The position numbers and the translations under genes were made by a program. From Mesostigma viride (Eukaryota; Streptophyta; Mesostigmatophyceae; Mesostigmatales; Mesostigmataceae): a stretch of 64,000 nt of DNA. Below the pieces are notes generated by a model. The model made no database searches. It had not been told where the DNA came from and saw only the letters and a list, made by a program, of their open reading frames with translations. This document shows, in pieces, positions 1 through 13,721 of this stretch; position 1 is the stretch's first letter, and each line of letters starts with the position of its first letter. Location of the stretch: contig RPFO01000299.1 of assembly GCA_009746045.1 (NCBI GenBank), positions 784,807 to 848,806 on the forward strand, read 5' to 3'.

Positions 1-3000
1 ACACATACACACACATACACACACATACACACACATACACACACATACACACACATACACACACATACACACACATACACACACATACACACACATACAC
101 ACACATACACACACATACACACACATACACACACATACACACACATACACACACATACACACACATACACACACATACACACACATACACACACATACAC
201 ACACATACACACACATACACACACATACACACACATACACACACATACACACACATACACACACATACACACACATACACACACATACACACACATACAC
301 ACACATACACACACATACACACACATACACACACATACACACACATACACACACATACACACACATACACACACATACACACACATACACACACATACAC
401 ACACATACACACACATACACACACATACACACACATACACACACATACACACACATACACACACATACACACACATACACACACATACACACACATACAC
501 ACACATACACACACATACACACACATACACACACATACACACACATACACACACATACACACACATACACACACATACACACACATACACACACATACAC
601 ACACATACACACACATACACACACATACACACACATACACACACATACACACACATACACACACATACACACACATACACACACATACACACACATACAC
701 ACACATACACACACATACACACACATACACACACATACACACACATACACACACATACACACACATACACACACATACACACACATACACACACATACAC
801 ACACATACACACACATACACACACATACACACACATACACACACATACACACACATACACACACATACACACACATACACACACATACACACACATACAC
901 ACACATACACACACATACACACACATACACACACATACACACACATACACACACATACACACACATACACACACATACACACACATACACACACATACAC
1001 ACACATACACACACATACACACACATACACACACATACACACACATACACACACATACACACACATACACACACATACACACACATACACACACATACAC
1101 ACACATACACACACATACACACACATACACACACATACACACACATACACACACATACACACACATACACACACATACACACACATACACACACATACAC
1201 ACACATACACACACATACACACACATACACACACATACACACACATACACACACATACACACACATACACACACATACACACACATACACACACATACAC
1301 ACACATACACACACATACACACACATACACACACATACACACACATACACACACATACACACACATACACACACATACACACACATACACACACATACAC
1401 ACACATACACACACATACACACACATACACACACATACACACACATACACACACATACACACACATACACACACATACACACACATACACACACATACAC
1501 ACACATACACACACATACACACACATACACACACATACACACACATACACACACATACACACACATACACACACATACACACACATACACACACATACAC
1601 ACACATACACACACATACACACACATACACACACATACACACACATACACACACATACACACACATACACACACATACACACACATACACACACATACAC
1701 ACACATACACACACATACACACACATACACACACATACACACACATACACACACATACACACACATACACACACATACACACACATACACACACATACAC
1801 ACACATACACACACATACACACACATACACACACATACACACACATACACACACATACACACACATACACACACATACACACACATACACACACATACAC
1901 ACACATACACACACATACACACACATACACACACATACACACACATACACACACATACACACACATACACACACATACACACACATACACACACATACAC
2001 ACACATACACACACATACACACACATACACACACATACACACACATACACACACATACACACACATACACACACATACACACACATACACACACATACAC
2101 ACACATACACACACATACACACACATACACACACATACACACACATACACACACATACACACACATACACACACATACACACACATACACACACATACAC
2201 ACACATACACACACATACACACACATACACACACATACACACACATACACACACATACACACACATACACACACATACACACACACACACACACATACAC
2301 ACACATACACACACATACACACACATACACACACATACACACACATACACACACATACACACACATACACACACATACACACACATACACACACATACAC
2401 ACACATACACACACATACACACACATACACACACATACACACACATACACACACATACACACACATACACACACATACACACACATACACACACATACAC
2501 ACACATACACACACATACACACACATACACACACATACACACACATACACACACATACACACACATACACACACATACACACACATACACACACATACAC
2601 ACACATACACACACATACACACACATACACACACATACACACACATACACACACATACACACACATACACACACATACACACACATACACACACATACAC
2701 ACACATACACACACATACACACACATACACACACATACACACACATACACACACATACACACACATACACACACATACACACACATACACACACATACAC
2801 ACACATACACACACATACACACACATACACACACATACACACACATACACACACATACACACACATACACACACATACACACACATACACACACATACAC
2901 ACACATACACACACATACACACACATACACACACATACACACACATACACACACATACACACACATACACACACATACACACACATACACACACATACAC

Positions 3001-3097
3001 ACACATACACACACATACACACACCTACACACACCTACACACACCTACACACACATACACACACATACACACACATACACACACATACACACACACA
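1..3097. repeat. Decamer satellite (ACACATACAC)n, about 309 copies
   Basis: A 10-bp unit is repeated almost without change over 3.1 kb. One unit near 2281 has lost its T, and three units near 3025-3050 read CCTAC instead of CATAC. The array runs off the left edge. It lies downstream of the last visible USP exon, so it is probably inside a USP intron, but that depends on sequence outside the window. On the gene's sense strand the unit is GTGTATGTGT, which contains no AG. The near-perfect copies suggest recent expansion, or an assembly-limited region. Confidence 0.98.
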
Positions 3098-3469
3098 AAC
3101 GGACCATGCTACCTCAAGTCGATGCGAGACAAGGCATCAACCAACCAACTTGCCTCCACACTTACTGTGCCGGTGCGCAGTTTTGCCATTCAAATTGAAA
3201 GGTCTGAAAGGCTGCAACCCAACCATGAAGCGGCCATGCTTGGCAGACGAGGGTGCTAGAAGAATTGCAGGGCTACGCTCCCCTTATTCCCAGACCCAGA
3301 CCCATCCACCCACCAACCTGCCTCAGCACTGTTTCTTCTCGCCCCCCCGCAGGTTAACCCTTACTCCTCACCCCCCGCCCGCCCGCTTGCATACCACCTC
3401 TACCCCCCCACCCCCCCACACATACACATTTACCTACCACTTCAACAATAACCCCCCCCTTCTACCCAC

Positions 3470-6400
3470 CACTTCTCGAGCAGCTTCTCGTGGTAGAGCA
3501 GCGAGTGCACGTCGCCATGGCCGTGAGGTTTGGTCTGCTCGCGCCCGCCACCCACCCAGCAGTCAGCACACACATACGAGCAAAAGACATGAGTGTCATG
3601 GGACGTTACACGTTACACGTTATCAGATCATTCGGAGCAGGTGCGCCTGAAGCGGTGGCAGCACACTTGAACACACAGCCGTGGCCATGGAAACCGCCTC
3701 AACGGGGGTGTTACAGTTGTCCGCATCAACGAGAGCCCTTATGTCCAGAGCAACATGGGAATTGAACAAACGCTACCATGGCAACCGACAGTCCATCATG
3801 CGTCACCGGAATAGAACGTGTTTGGAAGGTCACCGCAATATAGGGTTCTGGAGGTTGTTAACTTTGCTCAAAAGATATAGCCCCATGACCGCGGGAGCAG
3901 CTGGTGGGGATCCGGGAACCGGCGAGCACAGAGAATACATTGCCCATCAGCTCATCTGCTCATCAGGAGCCATGCGCAAGGGTGCACCACATTGGTTGGT
4001 TGTCTATTGACACTGTTGGAATACCTCCATCGAAACATGCTGCTGCCGAATATTGCTAATGATAGGCAACTATGCAAGGCCATGGTGCCAGGGGAGGGTT
4101 GCCCGGCAGCACCACGTGTGCACCAAAAGCTGCTTGCGTATCAACTGACAACGCATTCCTAGCAACGGACTGCGAGTGCGTTGGGTTACTACAAGAAAAA
4201 GAAACTGCCTGCAAACAAAGGAACGGCCCTAACAGATCTCCCCACAGACCGCAAAGAAATTGCCCTGCCCTGCACAACGCAACCCTCCCACAGTCAAAAA
4301 GAGCAATGCAACCCTCCCACAGTCAAAAAGAGCAATGCAACCCTCCCACAGTCAAAAAGAGCAATGCAACCCTCCCACAGTCAAAAAGAGCAATGCAACC
4401 CTCCCACAGTCAAAAAGAGTGATGCAACCCTCCCACAGTCAAAAAGAGCAAGGCAACCCTCCCACAGTCAAAAAGAGCAATGCAACCCTCCCACAGTCAA
4501 AAAGAGCAAGGCAACCCTCCCACAGTCAAAAAGAGCAAGGCAACCCTCCCACAGTCAAAAAGAGCAATGCAACCCTCCCACAGTCAAAAAGAGCAATGCA
4601 ACCCTCCCACAGTCAAATGCACCCTCGCAACCCTCCCACAGTCAAAAAGAGCAATGCAACCCTCCCACAGTCAAATGCACCCTCGCAACCCTCCCACAGT
4701 CTCCCTACTACATCGAGTAGTGCATCAATGAAAAAAAAACACTCACCTGTTCCCAATATCAGATCCCACTCTAGCAGCTTCTTTACCACCTTCCCAGGTA
4801 TACTGCCGCACGTACGGTCTCCCTCCTCTCACAACGAACGCTTTCGCTCTCCCTCCCCCTGCCACTGTAAGAACCCCCGTGCCCCCCCCCCCCCCCGGCC
4901 CCCCACGCATCCGTACCTGGATGGCGTACTTGTCGTGCGGCTCCAGAGCGATGTGCGCGTCGTTGTCCGACAGACAGGCCACCTTCTCCTGCTTCATGAG
5001 CGTGAGCATCGACTTGTCCATGCCGAAGTAGTTGTGGGTCTCCAGGCAGATGAGCGTGCGCGCGTGCGTGTCGTCCGACGTCATGATGGCCAGGGGGATG
5101 CGCTTCTTGGGGCCCTGCCCACCGTTGGCCGCGTGAGAGGCATCCTCCAGCGCCAAAATACCCGCAATGTACTGCTGCAGGAAGCAAGACTCGGTCGTCA
5201 GCTCCGACATGAGCGCAATCTGGGCACACGGGGAAGGGGGGTGGGGGAGGGGGAGCAACGGCGGAGTAGGTGCGGGAATTGGGTGGGGACGAAAGGACGT
5301 GAGTCAAAGGAGGGGGTGGATGGGCTTTTCTTATAGTAAACTCAGACAATAGTAATCCGTACCTTATTGATGCTTGGAGCTAGAGGGTGGTGGTGAGCAG
5401 TGACGGGTGGTGGGCACGGTTATGAGGGGGCCAGTTGGTGACCCATAGGGTGACATCTGCCAGAGCATTGCGGCCAGCGCATGCCTCGGGCAAGGGGATG
5501 CAACAACTGCATGTGCAGGGTGCCTGGCAGGCCTCTCCCCCACCAGCACGCCCCCTTCCTTATCCACCACCACCCAGATTGCTCTGCCTGCCCGCCATTG
5601 GCACCCCCATCATCAGCGACCCAGCTTGATTTGCCAGGTGACAGGTGCCACCCACTTCATGCCTGACTATCCCCGCCAGCTGTCACCCACCTTGATGCCT
5701 GAGTAGCCGAGCCGCTCCCCCAACCCCCCCGCGACGAGCACAAACGCGGCGTCCCTCGCCTCCTTGATGCCAACCTCCTCATAATGCACGTGCTTGTCGT
5801 CGCCGTACGTGAGCGCCTCGCCCTTGGGGACCTGCCCGGGAACAGAAAAAAACAGGGGGCGGGCAGCAAGGGGCAACAAAGGGGGCAGCAAGGGGCGACA
5901 AGGGGGGGAAAGGGGGGCGGTGAGGAGTACCAACACGAGGGGGGGGGGGGGGGGGAGGCAATTTAAAAGAGGAAGACATCATAATAATTATAAACCCAAA
6001 CCCCGCACGGTTTTACTCGGACAGCAGGCAACATGCTGGCGTGGCCCGGCACGGCATCGCCGCGCCTCGGCATGCGCTCTTCTCTTATGGAGACAGTGCT
6101 AACCAGCGCCCATGGGACGATAGGTAACTGACAGCACATTCGGAGGGTGGGAGATTATGGGGATGCAAGTATAACTCATCAGAGGTTACTATTCATGCCA
6201 GAATGGACCACCCAAGGTCACTAAATACGACAGCATTGGCTACCCGAGTTCACTAGTGACACCGGCCACCCCAACTGTGTCACGAATTAGTTCAGCACTA
6301 GTCAGTGTCAGTCAATTATTCAATCATATTAATGACACTTCATAGTTATGTCACTCGTTATTTAGTTGAACACGTGTACTTGGTGGACGTCATGGAGCAT

Positions 6401-7654
6401 AGCGAGTGTTTGTACCAGGGTCTTACTGGGATGGCTGCCGCCTGCGTGGGGTGACCCTTGCTGCAACAGCCAAAGGTGGAAGGTATGCGGATGGGATCTG
6501 TTGTTGAGACTGCCCACCCTATTGAAGAGAATACAGCCAATAGCTTCAAATACAAAGAAGACCCTGAAACCCTAAAATGAGCACCAGGTGCTGCCAGGGC
6601 CCTGAACCGCAACAAATAGGACCAAGTGATCCACCACACACAAAGATGGCTAGATATGTGGAAGCTTGCGCCAGCTGGACACGCAGCGATGCACCGCAAA
6701 CTCACTGCGCTGCCTGCGCTGCCTGTCTCATGGATACTGGCCGTGGTCTTAGAAAACCTTGGCTAGACGGGTTTTCCCATTGGTACAGGGTCTCCTCAGC
6801 CACAACCCAACCTGGTTGAAAAGTGGCATGCCGCATACGGCCAGTGTGAGACTTGCATGATCGGTTATGCCAAGGGGGTTGTTCCAAGGGGCCTTAGCCC
6901 CATTTGCTAGTACCAGGCGGTCGCAAATTGCCAGAAACCTGTAGGATGCACATCAGGGTCATCTGCCGCCACCAGGGCCCCAGCAATTCATAAATCGCTA
7001 GCCCGAAACACACACAGACATAAACACACGCATTCGCTCCCTCCAGGCTCTGATGAATCAGGACGCTGCACACGCCAACTTGGGACATGAGCTGCGGGCA
7101 GTCGGCAAGAGCTCTTTGCCGATACGAAACCACGTACCTTGGGCGTGTAACCCTCGAAGGGATTCTTCCCCTCACGCGAGGCAGCCAAAAGATTCTTGGC
7201 GCTGCGAATATATGCTGCAATGCCTCCAGGGTAGCTGCGCTCCAGACGGTCGACCTGAGCACGAAGTACGCAGCACAGCAGCATTAGAATAACGACAAGC
7301 ACGCTCCACGCAGTTGTCATATATATACAGAAACGATTAGGGAGCGAATGGGAGATACCTGCTCGAAAAAGCGATGCTTGTCAAAATCTTCGACGCCGGG
7401 AGCAGGCCAGTCCGCGAAAAGATGCTCCTGGCCTTCTGCTACCAACTTCTTCGCCAACTCGACCTGCAAGTCGATGAGAGGCAACGACACAAAACCACAC
7501 CCCGTTGCATGTTAACAATCAAATAACATTAATTTGTATTAAAGACATCGCGGTTCTAGGCTGCGTGTGCACACTTCAAAACGAGTACCTCATTGGGCTT
7601 CAGCACAGACAAATTGTTCTCGAGAGTCGGGGGAAAAGCGACGGTGGTAGTCAT
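3470..7654 (-). CDS. USP: UDP-sugar pyrophosphorylase, N-terminal part (6 exons, runs off left edge)
   Basis: This enzyme makes UDP-sugars from sugar-1-phosphates and UTP in the salvage of cell-wall and galactose-derived sugars, and acts in the cytosol. Exons on the minus strand are 7589-7654, 7359-7463, 7138-7254, 5691-5831, 4917-5219 and about 3470-3534. The first five introns are phase 0 and all are GT-AG. The joined 265 codons start [11 protein letters not shown]. They carry the nucleotide-binding loop [11 protein letters not shown] (residues 128-138), [19 protein letters not shown] and [13 protein letters not shown], all in the order known from plant USP. Plant USP is about 600 aa, so the C-terminal half must lie beyond the decamer array to the left. 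The segment SELTTESC stands where relatives have a TTGTC-like loop. The last donor (about 3470) is the least certain boundary. Gene identity is firm. Confidence 0.93.
4279..4702. repeat. 29-bp minisatellite in USP intron 5
   Basis: About 14 copies of a 29-bp unit contain AACCCTCCCACAGTC followed by AAAAAGAG. The last copies carry an 'AAATGCACCCTCG' variant. Because 29 is not a multiple of 3, all three frames stay open and give false ORFs rich in NPPTVKKS. The array sits in the intron between the exons ending at 4917 and 3534. Confidence 0.95.
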
Positions 7655-8342
7655 ATTCGATTTTGATTTCTTCAGCGCGATGGAAATTAGAAGGACTGCT
7701 ATTGCCAGCAGTGCAGGCACCGCAATTTCAGGAGCGGGCTTCCTTTTATCCGTGCTGCCGGGTTGGGGCAGCCTACTCGTTCGATTGATAGATATCGCCA
7801 CGTCCCTTTCGAGTATATCCTACAGCATTTGGCCATTTGCATCTGTGTCACGCGTGTTTATCAGAGCGGTCAAGACCGTCAAGTCTGGTCAAAGGTTATT
7901 GATCGTGAACCGATGCCACCCGGATTCAACCAGGGATACAACCGTTCGCGGTTCGACACAACGGCCGCAAAGATCTTTCTCTTGCCTCAGGCTAGAAATC
8001 AAGATCTTGTACTAGAACCTACTCTACTGTAGAGATCCTGGCAGCAATGGAGCTGCAGCCTGTACGTCAAGCGAGATAGCAAGGGACCCCTCAATTGAGT
8101 CCCTGAACCAAGGTGCTCCTTCCGGGGAAAAAACGCCAGAAACAAGCAGCGCGGCGGGTAGACCTCCTTCTGCTGCCAAGCGCTCCCAGCTTTTGGCACT
8201 TTCCGGGGGTCTGCCAGGCCCACCCCCCCTAATTCACACCCCCACGGCGGCGCTTTCGTGCGAAATAAACTTCGGTGGTGGTGCATGGCGATGGCCTCTT
8301 TCCAGCGGTAGGGGCTGGGCTAATTAGTCAAGTCTCCTAGAA
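7655..8342. promoter_or_regulatory. Divergent intergenic region USP / RPL8
   Basis: 688 bp separate the two ATGs, which face away from each other. No gene or repeat family recurring in this window is seen here. A pyrimidine-containing stretch (TCAAGTCTCCTAG) lies just upstream of the RPL8 ATG. Promoter function is inferred from position only; no TATA box is obvious next to either start. Confidence 0.5.
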
Positions 8343-9977
<1,635 letters not shown>

Positions 9978-10893
9978 ACATGGGGTGTTGCGACACATGT
10001 GCGGAGCCACTAGCGGGGTTTTGGCAGCATCCTGCAGAAATTGTGATTTGCGGACTCATTGTCAGTCCACTGCTACTAGTAGGAATAATAAGTTAATTTT
10101 TTAAATGCAAACAAGTTTGCTCTCGTAATCTATACTTATCTCAGAGGCATCATGTTGTAATTGGCTGCTCTCAGCCGTGTTGTCCGGCAATGTGCTTTTC
10201 GCATACTTGGTCATTTGTGCCTGTCTGATTACTGGCACCACAGTAAAGAGTTTTTCACGCAGTTGGGCTGTAGCTTGGGATGCCAACGGATCAGGAGACC
10301 CGTCAATTAATTATTGTAGTGAGACAATTAGTTATCAGTAAGTACTTGCGTGTTATGTGCACGCATGGGCATGCAACGGTAAGCAAGTGTGTGAACATGC
10401 ACTGAAGGCATGCCACGTTGTACCCGATGAGGTACTATTCCACGCGGATACTTCAGCCGTGAAGGCAAGTGGTGCGAGTCACTCGCCCAGGTCTGGAGTC
10501 GCAGAAAGCAACTCCGCGTCATCCGGACTATCCAACACGACCGAACGCTCAGCCATGATGCCGGGTTGGGGGTAGGTGCATGCTAAGCCCTGATAGCCCA
10601 GGAGAGTAAAAAGGCTGCTCCCGGAGCCTGAGGGGTTTTAGGGGCCGGCATACCCAGGGTTCACCCACAACCACCGCATGCCATGGAGTACTATGCTAAC
10701 CTCTTTAGGAAAATCAAGGAGACAACCAGCAGATAATTACACGAAAGTTACAAATAGTGGACCTGCATCGTCTGCAATAAAAGTAAGTGAGACAACTATT
10801 CCAGGACGCGTGGCGTTCCAACTTTTCGAGTTATTTTCGCAGTCAATTAGGACTGTAGCTTGGGGTGCATGCCTTCGGATCAGGAGACCCATG
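9978..10893. other. Intergenic, degenerate repeats
   Basis: No gene is seen. Two related segments (about 10255-10320 and 10840-10893) share GCTGTAGCTTGGG...GGATCAGGAGACCC. A GTGAGACAACTAT-type motif at about 10784 recurs near 29730 and 29934. These look like old copies of the same dispersed elements found elsewhere in the window. Confidence 0.5.
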
Positions 10894-11220
10894 ATATCAA
10901 AGAGACAACCAGCGCAGGCCAGAAATCGGGAGAATCCGGACCATGGTAGCTTGAGCCTGCCGTTATCTTTTCCGCGTTTTCGAGTCGTTCAGGATGATGA
11001 AGATGAATGGTGATGGAAATGTGTATCCTTGTGCATTGAAATTATGGCTGGCTTACGTGTGGAGCGACTAGATGACCTAGACGGTGGGGCCGGAAACAGC
11101 ATGCTTGATCAGGGCGTGTGTTTCTAGCCTAACTGGCCGGGAGTGTCTAGTGGTGAGCACCATTGCTGCGATCGCTCTCCCACCATTTACGAGGAAATAC
11201 CCGCAAATGGAAAACCACTG
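10894..11220 (+). mobile_element. Family E element, longest uninterrupted copy
   Basis: The element begins with a GAGACAACCAGCGCAGGCC end and runs through CCTGCCGTTATCTT, GGATGATGAAGATGAATGG and GGGCCGGAAACAGCATGCTTG to a CCACCATTTACGAGG segment. The same sequence recurs at 14055, 28757, 34797/38330 and 58155, and diverged at 49680. It has no coding capacity. One end resembles the short palindrome at 51179, which suggests a non-autonomous DNA element, but a matching terminal inverted repeat at the other end was not found. Confidence 0.7.
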
Positions 11221-11614
11221 AAAAGGTCTAGCTAGTCAGTCATCACGTTAGCCATGCCATGATTCCAAACGTCCAAGAACTGCACACGGTGCAAAGGCAA
11301 AAAAGCCGGAGGACAGCACTTTCAAATGTGCGGCGGGAACCAAAAGCCCGCGGATGCCAGAAAACATCGTGTTGCGGCAGCGACGCGACGATGTGGACAA
11401 CGAATCCAGTGCCAAGCTCGGAACGGCCGCAAAGGAGATCTGGCATCACAGGGTTCAGATGTGCGGAGATACTATGCGATCCAGCCGGTCCACGACCTGT
11501 TTGTAGAGCTTGTGCCAAGGGGCAGCACCGAACAGATGTGGGTGACGTTGCAAAAAACATCGGACTTGACGGAGCATAATAACTCGGTCATAGTCTTTGA
11601 CCAATAAACGCTGC
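11221..11614. other. Intergenic, no recognised feature
   Basis: Several short ORFs cross this stretch in different frames. None resembles a known protein and none recurs elsewhere in the window. Confidence 0.4.
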
Positions 11615-11619
11615 AAGAG

Positions 11620-11690
11620 TTCAACATGATATAGCCGCGCAATCATGCCATGCAGAGGTCCTAGTTCGAATCTGTGTCAACTGGAGCTAC
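11620..11690 (+). ncRNA. tRNA-like head, possible SINE
   Basis: A box-B-like AGTTCGAATCT (11663-11673) lies about 30 nt after an A-box-like ATAGCCGCGC (11631-11640). The spacing and the shared AGAGGTCC segment match the minus-strand candidate at 12093-12160. It does not fold as a clean tRNA, so a tRNA-derived SINE head is the better guess. Confidence 0.35.
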
Positions 11691-11755
11691 TTGAACATGC
11701 AAGAAGAAAACAATTGTGCCAGCCATGCCTTTGCACGGCTACAACAGCTAGCGTG

Positions 11756-11810
11756 CTACGTATTCTCCCAACGGAGTTATGTTACAATTCAATTCAATTC
11801 AATTCAATTC
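11756..11810 (+). mobile_element. 55-bp insertion: LINE-type 3' hairpin plus (AATTC)n tail only
   Basis: The insert carries the hairpin CTCCCAACGGAG, a short linker and five AATTC-type tail units. It is flanked by a perfect 13-bp duplication, AACAGCTAGCGTG, at 11743-11755 and 11811-11823. It is an extremely 5'-truncated target-primed insertion that kept only the hairpin and tail. Confidence 0.85.
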
Positions 11811-12002
11811 AACAGCTAGCGTGGTCTGCAGAACTGCGCAGTCTGCAGCTAGGGACCCGGACTGAACGCGCCCAATAACGCGCGGCCTTTGATCATGCAT
11901 GAGACAATGAAAATTACCACATGTGCAGAAACCATGAATATACTAGGGCTGCCATTCCATGGAAACAAGGGTTAGTGCTTTATTCCTCCTAAAGTCCGGG
12001 GC

Positions 12003-12160
12003 ATATTCTGATCAGGCACGCCGCAAAGGTGAAAACCATTTGCGTTCAGTGCGCCGGGCCGCGGAAAACGCGGAAAAACGCGATCTGCAAATGAATCCGA
12101 CCGGAATCGAACTGGGGACCTCTCGCACCAACTTTCGCTGACTATAGGACGGACGTCTCC
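12003..12160 (-). mobile_element. Candidate tRNA-derived SINE
   Basis: On the minus strand a tRNA-like head has an A-box-like CCTATAGTCAG (12137-12147) and a box-B-like AGTTCGATTCC (12102-12112). It is followed by a body that ends in a segment GCAAATGGTTTTCACCTTTG repeated at 13536-13578 (same orientation) and near 30225-30260 (opposite orientation). No target duplication was found. An old tRNA pseudogene is the alternative. Confidence 0.4.
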
Positions 12161-12288
12161 GGTTACCATGGCATCGCCAACTTACACCTACAGTCATCCG
12201 CAAAAGTTCTCCTGTCCGGGGAGTGATGCAAGCCTTTCGGATTTGGTACTAGATAAATCATATGTTTGGCGGGGCATATGTTTGGCGG

Positions 12289-12452
12289 GGGCGGGTGCGG
12301 GTGCCCTGGTGCACCTAGAGCAAGGGTAGCTTACATTCCCACCCTTGCATGAAGTAGCTAGCCTATAGGATGTATTAAATTAAAGCCATATGCCCCTTCT
12401 CAGGGATATGTGCTACATTGACTCCCAACGGAGTGATGTTCCTAATTAATTA
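12289..12452 (+). mobile_element. Family C element, 5'-truncated, with 13-bp TSD
   Basis: The element ends with a CTCCCAACGGAG hairpin and a CCTAATTAATTA tail. It is flanked by ATATGTTTGGCGG at 12276-12288 and 12453-12465. A further copy of most of the target motif lies just left, at about 12260. The right flank continues into LINE A reverse-transcriptase sequence, so the element landed inside an older LINE A copy. Related copies lie at 32119 and 58688. Confidence 0.85.
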
Positions 12453-12465
12453 ATATGTTTGGCGG

Positions 12466-13470
12466 ACATCGTCTAGGCAGACGACACCACCCTCTTCGAG
12501 GACACGGGGCACGTGCACTGGACATGGCTTGACTGCCTGGCTATCGAGGCCCATGCAGTGGGCTTGAGGTCAGCAAGAAGACAGAGGCTCTGGCGCTTGG
12601 GCTCACCCACCCACCGCCACCCCTCTATCGGGACCGCGTCAAGCTGCTGGGCAGCCTGCTTGCCAGCTGCGAGGCTGATGTGGACCACCGCATCTCCCTC
12701 GCCTGGCACGCTTTACGCCATTACCGGGCCCTGGGGCGCAAGACCCTTGGCAAGATCGAGAAACAGGACCTGTTTAAGGTCCTCGTCTTTCCTGTTCTTA
12801 CGTATGGGGCCGAGACGTGGACCCTCACCGCCGACCTGGCCCGCAAGCTGGACGGCGCGGTCACCAATATGCTGCGATCCATTTTCAGAGTAGGATATGC
12901 TGCTCATGTCCGCAACGAGGACCTTTACCTTGGCATGCCATATATCGATCACCAGCACCATTAAGCAGCGGTGCCTGCAGCTCGTAGGGCACCTAGCTCG
13001 CACCAACCAGGTAGACACCTCACGTGCCCCCCCCGCGGGACTGCGACCAGCTCAGCCTGGCCGGCACCTCCTGACGTGGGCCGGGCCCCGTGATGTTAGA
13101 CGCCGCAAGGCCCGCACCTTCAAAGAACAGCTAGTAGAGGCCATGGGGGGGCTAGGCCTCTCCGTGATTTGGAAGAAGATGATGGACAAGGCCAAGTGGG
13201 CCCAGGTCATAGAGGACAACGAGCCCCCCCCCGTGGGGAAGCGCCCGCATGTGCAAACCCGCGGGAGGCACGCCAGACATGCAGCTCCCCTAGGGTAGCG
13301 TGATGTTGTTTAGATAGATGATGTAGGTAGCTGATGTAGATAGATTCGACGGGTAGGACTGCATGTTTGCACCCATCCATCCATCCATCCATTGGGGTTG
13401 ATGCTCCGTGACTCGGACCCAACGGGAGCACGAGTCTAATTAATTAATTAATTAATTAATTAATTAATAT
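12466..13470 (+). mobile_element. LINE A, 3' part with degenerate reverse transcriptase
   Basis: Frames read ADDTTLFEDTGH (the YADD motif, with a stop replacing Tyr), then GAETWTLTADLARKLDG and LQLVGHLARTNQVDTS. These are the C-terminal part of a LINE reverse transcriptase. They are followed by a 3' UTR with five CATC units, the hairpin CCCAACGGGAGCACG and about eight TTAA-type tail units ending near 13468. The copy is broken by stops and frameshifts and truncated at its 5' end. Its head is interrupted by the family C insertion at 12289. Confidence 0.85.
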
Positions 13471-13721
13471 GGTTGTCTCCTTGACATGACACGCTGGTCA
13501 ACTGTTTCTCCTTGATATGCAGTGTCTACTCAACCCATCTATTCTGATTTGGCACGCCGCAAAGGTGAAAACCATTTGCCATCTATCTTTGCGCTTTTCC
13601 TCTCAGAAGACTACTCTAGTCCTCACACGACATTGGGCCGCCATGCGTCCAGGAATACTTCCTCAATAAGAAACGATGATGCTGCCCGCAGCCAGCTGTC
13701 TGCATCTCCAGGACTCCCCCC

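Noticed and set aside
1-3097. Left-edge array as a telomere
   Set aside because: The decamer ACACATACAC does not resemble plant or algal telomere repeats (TTTAGGG/TTTTAGGG), and a gene appears to continue across it.
4260-5336. Plus-strand ORF of 358 codons with an NPPTVKKS repeat
   Set aside because: Crosses the 29-bp array and then runs antisense over USP exon 5.
12093-12160. A functional tRNA gene
   Set aside because: Box-A and box-B-like motifs are present, but acceptor and T stems pair poorly. A SINE head or pseudogene is more likely.
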